Below are positions 20,742 to 33,379 of a stretch of 64,000 nucleotides of DNA, one piece after another. A program made the translations under genes and the position numbers. The stretch lies in contig OZ024807.1 in assembly GCA_964017045.1 (NCBI GenBank), forward strand, positions 13,455,941 to 13,519,940, given 5' to 3'. The DNA comes from Omphiscola glabra. Lineage: Eukaryota > Mollusca > Gastropoda > Lymnaeidae. The stretch's first letter is position 1; every line of letters begins with the position of its first letter. Below the pieces are notes generated by a model, which saw only the letters and a list, made by a program, of their open reading frames with translations, ran no database searches and was not told the origin of the DNA.

Positions 20742-23342
20742 TATTATTTTACTTAGCTGCAGAGTTATTTGACTTAGCTGCAGAAATATTTGACTTAGTT
20801 GCAGAGTTATTTGACTTAGCTGCAGAGTTATTTCTCTCAGCTGCAGAGTTATTTGACTTAGCTGCATAGTTATTTCTCTCAGCTGCAGAGTTATTTGACT
20901 TAGCAGCAGAGTTATTTTACTTAGCTGCAGAGTTATTTGACTTAGCTGCAGAGTTATTTGACTTAGCTGCAGAGTTATTTGACTTAGCTGCAGAGTTATT
21001 TGACTCAGCTGCAAAGTTATTTCTCTCAGCTACAGAGGTATTTGACTTAGCTGCAGAGTTATTTGACTTAGCTGCAGAGTTATTTGACTTAGCTGCAGAG
21101 TTATTTGACTTAGCTGCAGAGTTATTTTACTTAGCTGCAGAGTTATTTTACTTAGCTGCCAGTTATTTGACTCAGCTGCAGAGTTATTTCTCTCAGCTGC
21201 AGAGTTATTTGACTCAGCTGCAGAGTTATTTCTCTCAGTTGCAGAGTTATTTGACTCAGTTGCAGAGTTATTTGACTCAGTTGCATAGTTATTTGACTCA
21301 GCTGCAGAGTTATTTGACTTAGCTGCAGAGTTATTTGACTTAGCTGCAGAGTTATTTCTCTCAGCTGCAGAGTTATTTGACTTAGCTGCAGAGTTATTTC
21401 TCTCAGCTGCAGAGTTATTTGACTTAGCTGCAGAGTTATTTTACTTAGCTGCAGAGTTATTTGACTTAGCTGCAGAGTTATTTGACTTAGCTGCAGAGTT
21501 ATTTGACTTAGCTGCAGAGTTATTTGACTTAGCTGCAAAGTTATTTCTCTCAGCTACAGAGTTATTTGACTTAGCTGCAGAGTTATTTGACTTAGCTGCA
21601 GAGTTATTTGACTTAGCTGCAGAGTTATTTGACTTAGCTGCAGAGTTATTTTACTTAGCTGCAGAGTTATTTTACTTAGCTGCCAGTTATTTGACTCAGC
21701 TGCAGAGTTATTTCTCTCAGCTGCAGAGTTATTTGACTCAGCTGCAGAGTTATTTCTCTCAGTTGCAGAGTTATTTGACTCAGTTGCAGAGTTATTTGAC
21801 TCAGTTGCATAGTTATTTGACTTAGCTGCAGAGTTATTTGACTTAGCTGCAGAGTTATTTGACTTAGCTGCAGAGTTATTTTACTTAGCTGCAGAGTTAT
21901 TTTACTTAGTTGCAGAGTTATTTGACTTAGCTGCGAGTTATTTGACTCAGCTGCAGAGTTATTTCTCTCAGTTGCAGTTATTTCACTCAGTTGCAAGGTT
22001 ATTTCTCTCAGTTGCAGAGTTATTTGACTCAGTTGCAGAGTTATTTGACTCAGTTGCAGAGTTATTTGACTCAGTTGCAGAGTTATTTCTCTCAGTTGCA
22101 GAGTTATTTGACTCAGTTGCAGAGTTTTTTGACTCAGTTTCAGATTTATTTCTCTCAGTTGCAGAGTTATTTGACTCAGTTGCAGAGTTATTTCTCTCAG
22201 TTGCAGAGTTATTTGACTCAGTTGCAGAGTTATTTCTCTCAGTTGCAGAGTTAATTGACTCAGTTGCAGAGTTATTTCTCTCAGTTGCAGAGTTATTTGA
22301 CCCAGTTGCAGAGTTATTTCTCTCAGTTGCAGAGTTATTTGACTTAGCTGCGAGTTATTTCTCTCAGTTGCAGAGTTATTTGACTCAGTTGCAGAGTTAT
22401 TTCTCTCAGTTGCAGAGTTATTCGACCTAGCTGCAGAGTTATTTCTCTCAGTTGCAGAGTTATTTGACTTAGCTGCAGAGTTATTTCTCTCAGCTGCAGA
22501 GTTATTTGACTTAGCTGCAGAGTTATTTGACTCAGTTACAGAGTTATTTGTCTCAGTTGCAGAGTTATTTGACTCATTTGCAGAGTTATTTGACTTAGCT
22601 GCGAGTTATTTGACTCAGTTGCAGAGTTATTTGACTTAGCTGCGAGTTATTTGTCTCAGTTGCAGTTATTTGACTTAGCTGCAGAGTTATTTCTCTCAGT
22701 TGCAGAGTTATTTGACTCAGCTGCAGAGTTATTTGACTCAGTTGCAGAGTTATTTGACTTAGTTGCAGAGTTATTTGACTTAGTTGCAGAGTTATTTGAC
22801 TCAGTTGCAGAGTTATTTGACTCAGTTGCACAGTTATTTGACTCAGTTGCAGAGTTATTTGACTCAGTTGCAGAGTTATTTGACTCAGTTGCAGAGTTAT
22901 TTGACTTAGCTGCAGAGTTATTTGACTTAGCTGCAGAGTTATTTGACTCAGTTGCAGAGTTATTTGACTTAGTTGCAGAGTTATTTGACTCAGTTGCAGA
23001 GTTATTTGACTTAGCTGCAGAGTTATTTGACTTAGCTGCAGAGTTATTTGACTCAGTTGCAGAGTTATTTGACTTAGCTGCAGAGTTATTTGACTTAGCT
23101 GCAGAGTTATTTGACTCAGTTGCAGAGTTATTTGACTTAGCTGCAGAGTTATTTGACTTAGCTGCAGAGTTATTTGACTTAGCTGCAGAGTTATTTGACT
23201 TAGCTGCAGAGTTATTTGACTTAGCTGCAGAGTTATTTTACTTAGCTGCAGAGTTATTTTACTTAGCTGCGAGTTATTTGACTCAGCTGCAGAGTTATTT
23301 CTCTCAGCTGCAGAGTTATTTGACTCAGCTGCAGAGTTATTT
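20742..23342. repeat. 21-bp satellite-like array, ~124 copies
   Basis: The unit is GAGTTATTTGACTTAGCTGC A with variants (CTCAGTTGCA, TCTCTCAG). Twenty-one is seven codons, so long ORFs appear on both strands (LQLSQIT; VAELFDS). A block of ~25 units recurs with a 524-bp offset (GCTGCCAGTT markers at 21155 and 21679). Many copies carry CAGCTG and CTGCAG palindromes. Confidence 0.97.
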
Positions 23343-24276
23343 CAGCATATTCAGCCAAATGCAGAGTTTTTTGCTAAAAGTGGCGCCCCGAGCGGCATTA
23401 ACCCTAGCTGTGCAGCTGATTTTACATTAAGTTATTTATTCTATTGTACTGATTTGGGCGAAACGTGTACGTATTTTTTGGGGGGGGGGGGGTGGTTATG
23501 ATAATTAAAGCTTACATAAAATATTTCAGTTAGACATATTTTTTGTGTGTCTGATTAAAGAGTGTGCTACAAACACATTTTGTGTGTCTCGTTAAAGATT
23601 GTGTTACAGACAAATTTTGTATATGTGTGTGTCGCAAGGTTATGTGTGTTACTTGTTTACTTCATTCTTTCCCCTTGAATGAACTCTACCTGACCCCAAT
23701 CTCGATACGGCATTTAGGGTGTGGGTAGCTAAAAATAGTCTGTCTCGACCTTGTTCAAAGCTAAATAAAATTAATAGTCTATTCCCTTCCAATCCTGTAC
23801 AAAATTGTAGAAGCGGCTGGAAGCAATTACAATGCGTATTCTGTTTCTGGAATCATCTAAAGAAACCGACTATATAAGGCCGATGGATTGAATAAAAAAG
23901 GGGCAGATGATTTATCACGAGATACTTGGAGCGTGTGTTATCTTTGCTACGAGACAGAGCTTTGTTTACTGTGTGTGTGTAGATTTCTTTTCATCATTGT
24001 ACCCATTTTTGCACGTTGTGTTTTATTTAACATCGTACCGGTACAAGCCAAATAGTATACTGTAAGTAAATAGTTTTAATTATATTTCTTTTAATTTTGT
24101 AATTCATTAAAGTTAACATTATAAAACGTATTTATTGTAAGTAGCCCTGGTTTGAGTATCGTATTCTTTGTTATTGTATTTATCATTTGGTATCGTCTTT
24201 TGTTGTGTACTGTTTTAGAACGAGCCATACACTTATATAAGTGATTAATCTCTCCATATTGATAGCAGTATGTAAC
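23343..24276. other. Non-coding stretch
   Basis: A G13 tract at 23480-23492. Two outlying copies of the ~37-bp unit of the next array at about 23530-23615. No gene recognised. Confidence 0.4.
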
Positions 24277-24482
24277 ACTCATTAAAGAGTGTGTAACAGA
24301 CACATTTTTTGTGTTTCATTAAAGAGTATAATACAGACACATTTTGTGTGTCTCTTTAAAGAGTGTAATACAGACACATTTTGTGTGTCTCTTTAAAGAG
24401 TGTATTACAGACACATTTTTAGTGTCTCATTTAAGAGTGTATTACAGACACATTTTGTGTGTCTCATTAAAGTGAGTGTTAC
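24277..24482. repeat. ~37-bp minisatellite, ~5.5 copies, palindrome-bearing
   Basis: The unit includes TTAAAGAGTGTATTACAG followed by ACACATTTTGTGTGTCT. AGACACA and TGTGTCT can pair in each unit. Confidence 0.9.
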
Positions 24483-25157
24483 AGTCGCGGTTTAATATCT
24501 ATTTCGCGCACATCATACGAAATACGCCTATAATGCTTTCTGTGGTAGGACTGACTTAATTTCGATGCAAATTGCATGGAATCCCAACCCTGACTCAAGT
24601 GATTGACCCCACTAACGAATCCGCACAGCTTGCCGTGGTGGGACACGTGTGACTGTCGATTAAATTATCATCTTTATAGTCATAACGATACATGAATATA
24701 ATTATCATAATACGAGTAAAGAGGATTTTCGATCTACCGTGCACGATGAACCGTGGAATGTTTAGACACCGGCGACGCACAGTGGTCTAGACAGGGCGTC
24801 TAGGCACACGTCAATGTTTGCAATGCATTAATTTTTAAAAAGCAAAAATTGACACACCGCTTTTTGTTTAGCCCTTCTGCCCTGATCCCTATATAACTTG
24901 GCACCACAATTCCCTCGAAGCACCCGGGCAACACTGCATAATATTTATACAATGGGCATGACCATTTAAGGTTTGTTATTTACAGGTTTCACTGTTAAAA
25001 AAAAATAATAAATTAAGCACTATATGTATTTATATGCACTTTTTTCGGGGTGGGGGGGGTGGCGGTAATCTTAAGCCCTGGGCAGCACAGTGTTTCTCTA
25101 CGCCACTTAGAATTGCACTCTTCGGTGGAAACTAAGATTTGTGGAAGTTCATTTATA

Positions 25158-25240
25158 CCAGGGATCGCCAAACCGAGGCCCGCGGGTCACATGAGTGCTG
25201 TCAAGTCTATTTTGCGGCCGGTAGGATGCCTCATGTTTGA
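25158..25240 (+). mobile_element. hAT MITE 5' end fragment
   Basis: CAGGGATCGCCAAACCGAGG then CCCGCGGGTCAC resembles the 5' end of the CAGGGGTGGGCAAAC-type MITE at 38313. No 3' terminus found nearby. Confidence 0.4.
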
Positions 25241-25539
25241 GAAATAAAAATCCGTATCCATTCAAAAGATGTAGAAATAGTCTTTTTCCCAAATTTAAGT
25301 GGAAGAAACGAAAACCTGCATCACAATGGTTTAATAAAGATTTCTTAGAATATATAAAGAATACATACATAGCTATGTACTAATGTATTGTATTTTGAGA
25401 TGACTTCGGCGCGAAAAGTTAGCACGGTTTCAAAAATGGCCCATTACGTCATTTGGGTTAGCCGCCCCTCCCCCCAGGATATATACGCTGAAAAGATTGT
25501 GGAATTAAGATTAAAGACATACATAAAGATCAGCTAAAG

Positions 25540-26057
25540 ATCTTAAGACATTCTGCCACTTAGTAACTTAAGACACTCTTTCACTTAGTAACTTAAGACA
25601 ATTTTCCACTTAGTAACTTAAGACAATCTGCCACTTAGTAACTTAAGACACTCTTTCACTTAGTAACTTAAGACACTCTTCTACTTAGTAACTTAAGACA
25701 CTCTTCCACTTAGTAACTTAAGACACTCTTCCCTTTAGTAACTTAAGACATTCTGCCACTTAGTAACTTAAGACTTTACTTCCACTTAGTAACTTAAGAC
25801 ACTCTTCTAATTAGTAACTTAAGACACTCTTCCACTTAGTAACTTAAGACACTCTTACACTTAGTAACTTAAGACACTCTTCCACTTAGTAACTTAAGAC
25901 AATCTTCCACTTAGTAACTTAAGACAGTCTTCCACTTAGTAACTTAAGACACTCTTCCACTTAGTAACTTAAGACAGTCTTCCACTTAGTAACTTAGGAC
26001 AGTACTCCACATTTAAGATCTTAAGACACTCTCACTAAGTATCTTAGTAAATTCTAC
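25540..26057. repeat. 25-bp minisatellite, ~20 copies
   Basis: The unit is ACTTAGTAACTTAAGACACT plus CTTCC, with degenerate copies at both edges. Confidence 0.96.
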
Positions 26058-26667
26058 CACTTAAGACCTTATGACAGTGATATAAAAGCGTCCCTGTTCC
26101 AGGAAGTTAACTGATACACTACTTAATGGTGTTTTGGTGTCGCTAAAAGGGCACTTTTTTTGTACGAAGATCTTCTTAATGGTGGGTCGTACAACTACTT
26201 TATAATGGGAACCCTTGCATGCCGGTATGTCAATGAGGTCATGGCGTCAAACTCACTGAACCCCTGAACCCAAAAGAAAAAGCTCGCCATTGATCTGTAG
26301 ACAAGCGTGTAAGAGAATAGCGGCTTTGTGGATGTACTTGTGTGTTAATGAGGTGTGTTAATGAGGTGTGTAGTCTATTAATGAGATCTTGTTGTGAGTG
26401 TGAATGACAAGCAATTTCCTTTCCTATAAGAGTAGGTGAGTACGCGCTCACTTGTTGATCAGCTGGTGTCACACTGTGACACATAGTGCAGAATTGCATA
26501 CGCCAACTAAGCTATTCATGACCGCTGAAGATCGGACAGCGCTTTACTTTGCTTGTAAAATCGGTAATCTGAGAACCTTTGCTCAACTAAATAAGTATCG
26601 GTCCCGAAAACTATCATTAACGAATATATAGCCAGCAGTTCAAATAATCTTATCTAATAAAGCAATT
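26058..26667. other. Non-coding stretch
   Basis: Contains a small GTGTTAATGAG repeat (26341-26390). No gene recognised. Confidence 0.35.
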
Positions 26668-26670
26668 ATT

Positions 26671-26877
26671 GCAACGTTTACCAACCTTTGGGTCGTGACG
26701 TGACTCATTTGGGGGCCGAACGACCCTTACATAAGGGTCACCTAAGACCATCGAAAAAAACACATATTTATTAAGCGGCAACGAAAAATAATTTTACGTT
26801 TGGGGGGGGGGGGGGTCACCACAACGTGAGGACCTGCATCAAAGGGTCGTGGCATTAGGAAAAACTGATAACCACCG
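26671..26877 (-). mobile_element. hAT MITE, CAGTGGTTCTCAACC type, degenerate
   Basis: Reverse-strand relative of 38013-38192. The blocks CGACCCTTA-ATAAGGGTC, CCTAAGACCATCG and ACACATATTTAT are shared in inverted order. A G14 tract interrupts it (26802-26815). Termini are eroded. Confidence 0.6.
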
Positions 26878-27403
26878 AATTATAGCACATTATATTTGAA
26901 GGAGTTTGGGTCTTTTAATCAAATAGAAATATAACGTTACTTTAAAAGACTGATTAAAAAAAATCAGTTATCGTGTTGGTTAAGTGGGACACAAGATAGC
27001 AGGCTTCCACATTTCGGTTTGTCGTTGAAAGTGATGTCATCGATGTTGTTATGATTTAATCCGTTACTCTAAAACTTCAGGATTCCCCCCCCCCCCCCCC
27101 CCCGTGCGGATGGAAATGTACAGAGTTAGATAGCACGCCATTAAATAAATAAATAAAGGGAGCGACTATAACATGTCTTTTACAGGCATGAATCAAACCG
27201 TTCAGAATAACACAAGCATATACCCCAACCCACATTTTTTCATCTCTCTCTTATTATCGAAATGCTGAAATAAATAAATAAATAAAATTTGATTTAGAAA
27301 AAAAATAGATAGAGATTGTTACACAAGGATGGATTATTCGAAATTTAACAGAAGAAATTAAGCCATTAAATGATTTCACGATACAATAAATAAAAAACAC
27401 CTT

Positions 27404-27650
27404 CTCACACTGATGTCTGTATTGCCACACAACCCACCCACTCACACTTGCGTCTATGGCCAAACAACATAGCCCCTCACAATGACGTAAGTAGGCACAC
27501 AACCCAACCGCTCACATTTGCGTCTATGGCCACACAGCCCATCCACCAACACTGAAGTATATGGTCACACAACACACCCAGTCACACTGAAGTCTATGGC
27601 AACACAGCCCAACCACCAACACTGAAGTCTATGGCCACACAGCCCACCAC
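27404..27650. repeat. ~41-bp degenerate repeat, ~6 copies
   Basis: The unit includes TCTATGGCCACACAGCCCA and CCAACACTGAAG. It runs straight into the next, unrelated array. Confidence 0.75.
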
Positions 27651-27654
27651 GGTG

Positions 27655-28770
27655 AAGGGGTGTCACAGTGAAGGGGTAACTTAATCATACATACATTTCA
27701 TATTAAAGGGGTAACTTAATCATACACACATGTCACAGTGATTTGGTAACTTAATTATATACACATTTCACAGTGAAGGGTAAAGTAATCATACATACAT
27801 GACACAGTGAAGGGGTAACATAATCATACACATAAGTCACATTGAACGGGTAACATAATCATACACACGTGTCACCGTGAAGGGGTACTTAATCATACAC
27901 ACATGTCACCATTAAGGGGTAACTTAATCATACACACATGCCACAGTGAAGGGGTAACATAATCATACACACGTATCACCGTGAAGGGGTAACTTAATCA
28001 TACACACATGTCACCATTAAAGGGTAACTTAATTATACACACACGTCACAGTTAAGGGGTAACGTAATCATACACACATGTCACAGTATCTGTGTAGCTT
28101 AATCACACACATGTCACACTGAAGGGGTAACATAATCATACACACATTTCACAGTGAAGGGGTAGCATAATTATACATGTCACAGTGAACGGTAACTTAA
28201 TCATACACACATGTCACAGTGAAGGGGTAACTTAACCATACACATGAGTTACAGTGAAGGGTAACATAATCATACACACATGGCATAGTGAAGGGGTAAC
28301 TGAATCATACACACATTTCATAGTAAAGGGGTAGCTTAATCATACACCCATGTCACAGTAAATGGGTAACTTAATCTTACGCACATCTCACAGAGAAGTG
28401 GTAATTTAATCATACACACATGTCTCAGTAAAGGGGTAACGTAATCATACACGCATGTCACATTGAAGGGGTAAATTTATCACGCACACATGTCACAGTG
28501 AAGGGGTAACTTAAACATATGCACATGTCCCGGTGAAGGGTAAGATAATTATACATACCCTTCACAGTAAAGTGGTAACATAATCATGCACACATGTCGC
28601 AGTAAAGGGGTGACTTAATCATACAAATAAGTCACAGTCAAGGTAACATAATCATACACACATGTGACAGTGAAGGGTAACATAATCATATTACACACAT
28701 ATCACAGTGAAGGGGTAACTTAATCATATATACATGTCACAGTGAGGAATAACATAATCATAAACACAAC
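27655..28770. repeat. ~35-bp minisatellite, ~31 copies, diverged
   Basis: The unit is GTCACAGTGAAGGGGTAACT plus TAATCATACACACAT. Copies are more diverged than in most arrays of the window, suggesting an older array. Confidence 0.93.
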
Positions 28771-29724
28771 TTAATCATTAAAAAAAAATTCCTAGGCCAT
28801 TGTCAACAAAATTATACTTAAAAATATTTTTCTAAACCATTAAAACTATATTTTCTATTGTACCCGGCTTCAAATGCGCTAATCACTCACCTCACACTTG
28901 TCTAATCCTTGAACTCCAGCCATTGTGTTGTCTCAGTTGTCACAACTTTAGCTGTCTTTACACAACATTATTAACTCCGTGAATAGGTAGATACATTTGA
29001 AGAAAATAAAAACTTCACATGAAAGATGTCGTGTGTCTCATGTGTTTTGGTGTTGTTTTCCCCCTATTACCCCTACGGAAATTAATTTTAATGTTTATAT
29101 TTGAAACTTTTAGTCGAGTTCAGTTCACCTGACTGACCAGGACAGACCACGCCACCCCCACGCCAGTTCGCGTACAGTTCACGTTATCTTCATGTCGGCT
29201 GTTGAAAATTTTCTTCTCACTTCGCGTCTCCAACTCTCGGATCAAACTGATGTCACTACTTCTCCTACCGTTCTACAACAATGGTGTTGATCGGTTGTGG
29301 AGGCGGAAGGTGCGGAACCCGGATGGTGAAGCGATAAGCTTGGGGGGTTAACGTTCCCTCCCCCACCCCACCCCCCTATTTTTCACCTATCTTCTTTTAG
29401 GGGAACTAAGTGGTAATAGGAAATATTATTATGGCGTCCATGTTGTTTCTCTCCCGAATGTAGGACATATTCTAAGCTACTTGCTGATAAAGTCTTCGAG
29501 CTAAAATGTCCTTTTGCAAGGCCTTTTGTCGTTATTCAGGCTTTCAAGTCCCATGTCCTTACTCTCTCATTCGTTTGTTTTTTTGTTTTTTAAATGCGTT
29601 TATTTTGGAAATAACGTATTTTTTCATCCTAAAATCTCTTCCAAAAAAAAAAAAAATTTTGTTGGTTATTTGTTATTTATTTATATATTTTTTAAAGGAA
29701 AAATCAGTGTCTGCTTTTGAAGAA
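28771..29724. other. Non-coding stretch with a GC-richer island
   Basis: 29110-29340 is less AT-rich than its surroundings and has a 32-codon ATG frame at 29194, too short to call. No other evidence of a gene. Confidence 0.3.
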
Positions 29725-30016
29725 TGTGATACGCTGGTACTAAGTTAGGTTGTGATAAGCTGGTGCTAAGTTAGGTTGTGATAAGCTGGTGCTAAGTTAG
29801 GTTGTGATAAGCTGGTGCTAAGTTAGGTTGTGATAAGCTGGTGCTAAGTTAGGTTGTGATAAGTTGGTGCTATAGAAGGTTGTGATAAGCTGGTGCTATA
29901 GAAGGTTGTGATAAGCTGGTGCTATAGAAGGTTGTGATAAGCTGGTGCTATAGAAGGTTGTGATAAGCTGGTGCTAAGTTAGGTTGTGATAAGCTGGTGC
30001 TAAAGAAGGTTGCGAT
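29725..30016. repeat. 26-bp minisatellite, ~11 copies
   Basis: The unit is GTGATAAGCTGGTGCTAAGT plus TAGGTT. A block of four copies carries the variant TATAGAAGGTT. Confidence 0.97.
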
Positions 30017-30244
30017 AATATAATGGAATATTTCGTTGTTGTCTACCTACCAGACGAAGCCCAGTGTAGGGGTGGGGTGGTGGGGTAGGGCGAGAGGGTC
30101 TATGTGATGGGGTAACCTCTGGGGGGGGGGGGGAGTCATCTTCAGGATCAAAAACCGGGAGGGCCGCGATCAGGGGCAGTCAGCTTCCAATCATATATGA
30201 GTCCCCTCCAAACAAATTTATGATCAACTCGTTAGAGGTTCTTT

Positions 30245-30410
30245 ATCAAACAATGTCTTGAATTATCGGCTGCTGAACACGCGGGTCAAATATGTGACGG
30301 CCTCAACCGACTATATGAGCACCTGGACGGTTTTCCCTTTATCAAAATATCACTTGAATTATCAGCTGAACTCGCTGGTCAAATATTGGGACGGCCTCAA
30401 AGCGCGCGTT
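30245..30410. repeat. Imperfect ~100-bp direct duplication
   Basis: CTTGAATTATCGGCTG…CGGGTCAAATATG-GACGGCCTCAA at ~30248-30307 is repeated at ~30350-30400. An 81-codon ORF covers it, but I recognise no family. Confidence 0.5.
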
Positions 30411-30877
30411 GTCTATAGCATAGTCTCAGGGATCATGTTTGCTTTTGCTAAAACTATACTTTCACTCGGTCATGGCTCCCCTGCATACCTTGAAGAATTT
30501 TAACCTCTTTTCACAATGTATACATTTTTTTTAAAAAAACACACTATATACTTGGTCCGACTTTTTCCTGAATATTAAAACGTTATCATTGAGTGCTACC
30601 GAAGAGATACCCCTTGATAATGATAGACATATATTCGACGGATGATTGCATCTCAAAACTATACTATGTGATGCATGCATTGTCAGTTTATTTAAAAAGT
30701 CCTCGTATGTTGCTGTTGAGATCCGCTGGTCCTAACTCTTTGAGACCCGCTGGCTTACCATCTCGCCATCTCCACCCCTCGTGAGATAGTACAGCTATGA
30801 CCGATACTAATAATGGCAGTAACTTGGTAACCTTGAACATAAGGCCTTTTTGGGTGCGTCTGTAGCAGTGTTTCTTT

Positions 30878-32158
30878 CAGAGGCGTAGCTAAAGGGTGGC
30901 AGATGGGACATACGTCCAGGGCGCCATACTAGCCGGGGGGTGATGGAATTTGTTGGTTTTTAATGGTTGAAAATAATGGGTTTGAGAGTTGGAGGTGGGG
31001 GCGAAAATATTTGGCCGCTCATGGCAGCACTAACAGTTGCTACGTAACTAGGCAGAGTATCTATCGATACCGAAATCGGCGATCATTTTCATTGGGGAGT
31101 AGGGTGGAAATCGAGAGCGCCGATGAATCTTGATCGGTGGAGTAGATTGGGGAAAAATTTTTTGATTATTTTGAAATCAAGAGGAGTATTTTTGAGTACA
31201 CTTGAATTCAATGTTTCCATTATACATTTTGAACAGGGAAGGGCATTTTTAAAGTTTTGTGGGTGGCATTATTTAGCCCAGTGCGTTATATAAACTGAAT
31301 TCACACCGTTTGTGGCGCACCACATGGTAATTATTTGGCACCTATTTACAATCAACCATTTACAGTAACATTGATCAGTGTGAGGGAAGGGGTGCATAAA
31401 TTTAAGGTGCTGGAGACCGTATCCGGAAATTTGATCCAAAGAAATTTGGTCGATGGAAAATTGATCGACGGAAATTTGATCGAACGGAAATTTGGTCGAA
31501 TCGTTTTTTAAATTTATACGTTAAAATATTGCGTCAAATTTCTTTTTGAACTCATTATTATGTTTTACGATATAGTATAGTGCGTTCAAAAAGAAATTTG
31601 ACGAAAATTTTAACGCCTGGACTGAAAAAAAGAGTCGACCAAATTTCCGTTCGATCAAATTACCGTCGATCAATTTTCCGTCGACAAAATTTCTTTCGAT
31701 CAAATTTCCGGTAACCGCTGGAGACAGTCGGACAAACTAAAATGAAAGTGTGCAACTTTTTGGCGCATCCTTGAATTTGTTGTTTCTTTCAGACAATTTT
31801 GAGCTGGCTTTTCAAACTTTCGCGTTGGAAGCGCCAAGATTAGCCATGAAAATGACCAAAGACATCTTAAATTCCGCACCAGCGTGACGTAAACTAAATT
31901 CACTCTATATAGTTGTGTCACCCTTGAGGGTACGCTTTTGTCCTAGCTTATTCTCGCTCCTTAAATCATCATATTCCCAAGAAAATGTTTGATAAATTCA
32001 AAATACAAGAATGCATTTTATCACACATCTTAGTTTAGTTTTGCAGCACTATAGGCTTAATTCGAGAGCAACGGAAGAAATCCTAGTTCAAAAAGGAAAG
32101 TGTCACTTAACCCCTACGACTGCAGTTACATTATTTTTTGCGGTTAGCTACGTAATTA
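30878..32158 (+). mobile_element. hAT-like non-autonomous element, copy 2, with nested foldback
   Basis: Starts CAGAGGCGTAGCTAAAGGGT and appears to end near GTTAGCTACG (~32158). It is an inverted relative of 11511-12502 along most of its length. Removing the nested 299-bp element and one 9-bp duplicate restores continuity (GGTGCTGGAGAC to AGTCGG). No transposase ORF is visible. Confidence 0.6.
31418..31716. mobile_element. 299-bp foldback element with 9-bp target duplication, copy 1
   Basis: Starts CGTATCCGGAAATTTGATC and ends GATCAAATTTCCGGTAACC. Two ~145-bp inverted arms meet near a short centre, so almost the whole element is a palindrome. Flanked by the perfect direct repeat GCTGGAGAC (31409-31417 and 31717-31725). 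A 9-bp duplication and very long inverted repeats are the signature of Mutator-like elements. Each arm is itself built of GGAAATTTGRTCGAACGG-type subrepeats. Confidence 0.85.
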
Positions 32159-32794
32159 ATAAACGAATTTTTAAAAAAAAATTAAAAAGGATTCCATCAC
32201 TAAAAACCACTACCAAAGTTATTTTAGAAGCTGAATGCAAATGGTTAAAAAACGTACTTATAATAATAATGCTTAGGTTACTTTCCTAAATATTTTCTAA
32301 TTTTTCCAGAGTCAAAAAGAAAAAAAAAACATGTTAATTAGAAAGGTCTCTACATTTTATGGGATTTAAAAACAGATCATTATTATCATTCTAATATAAA
32401 CGGCATAACAAGTTTAAGAAGACATGAGTTGTTTACAAAACACGTTATATATTTATTAATGTGTGATATTTTTCCTAAGGGAAATCGTTTGCAAATAAAG
32501 TTTACATTTCACAATATTCAGTAGATTGACATTTTTATTCGAATTTTCAAACTGTTATAACTTTCTTAAATTGCTTCTTCGCTATACTTTAAACTATCTT
32601 TAACTAAATCCCCAGAATCTATTTTTATTTGACGAATTAGGAAACAGAAATCTTTTCTAATCCACGTACCCCAAAAATGGAATTGGCGTGATAATCGAAA
32701 TGCTAGTTCACAAAAACTTTATTCTCAGCTTTAAACTGAATTCTCATCTAAATAAAATTAATAATATTAAAAAAAATGTGTGCAATGCAAATAG

Positions 32795-33141
32795 ATGGAG
32801 CAGTTTGTTAGTTATTCTGACATTAAAAAGAGAAAAGCACTTAAGTCATTTGACACTGACTTAACATCTGACAACCCCATGAGAAATTACACCCGAAACA
32901 ATAACAAATGCTTCACTGTGCCTCGGAGTAACACAGTGCAACATAAGCAGTCATTCTTTCCACGCACCATAATTGCTTGGAACAACCTGGACAATACCGC
33001 CGTGAACTCGACAACGATCGAAAGCTTCAAGGCCGCCCTAGCATCTGCTAGGGGCCGTTAGATTGGCAACATCGCATCCCCAACCGTTGCACATATGCCA
33101 GTATATGGATGCAGCAACGTACCGAACCAGAACCAGAACCA
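32795..33141 (+). pseudogene. LINE ORF2 C-terminus with (GAACCA)n tail
   Basis: An open frame to 33061 ends QSFFPRTIIAWNNLDNTAV, then TTIESFKAALASARG, the standard end of non-LTR retrotransposon ORF2 (FFPRTI-WN-LP-SFK). About 60 bp after the stop comes AGAACCAGAACCAGAACCA, a typical short-repeat 3' tail. It is 5'-truncated. Confidence 0.75.
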
Positions 33142-33379
33142 AAGCAGTTGGGAAGTTAATAATGATAAATAACGGCTTAGTATTTAAAAAAAACAAAATC
33201 TGTTATTCAGGAATCTTTGTAACAAAAGTAGCAAAGAAAACACAAAACACTTTTGATTTAATAATAATTGATGAAACGTGCACTATTTGTAAGCACCGGT
33301 TAAATTCTAAGTTAGAAAAAAAAAATCATGATGCCATCATACAATTTATAATTAACACCTTTCCGTTCTTTAAAAGTAA

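Noticed and set aside
20742..23342. CRISPR array
   Set aside because: Units are contiguous with no unique spacers, and the host is a eukaryote.
22651..23430. 259-residue VAELFDS-type ORF
   Set aside because: A reading of the 21-bp array. The opposite strand is equally open and the frame changes wherever a unit loses a base.
29194..29292. 32-codon ATG frame in a GC-richer island
   Set aside because: Too short, with no homology signal or adjacent exon.
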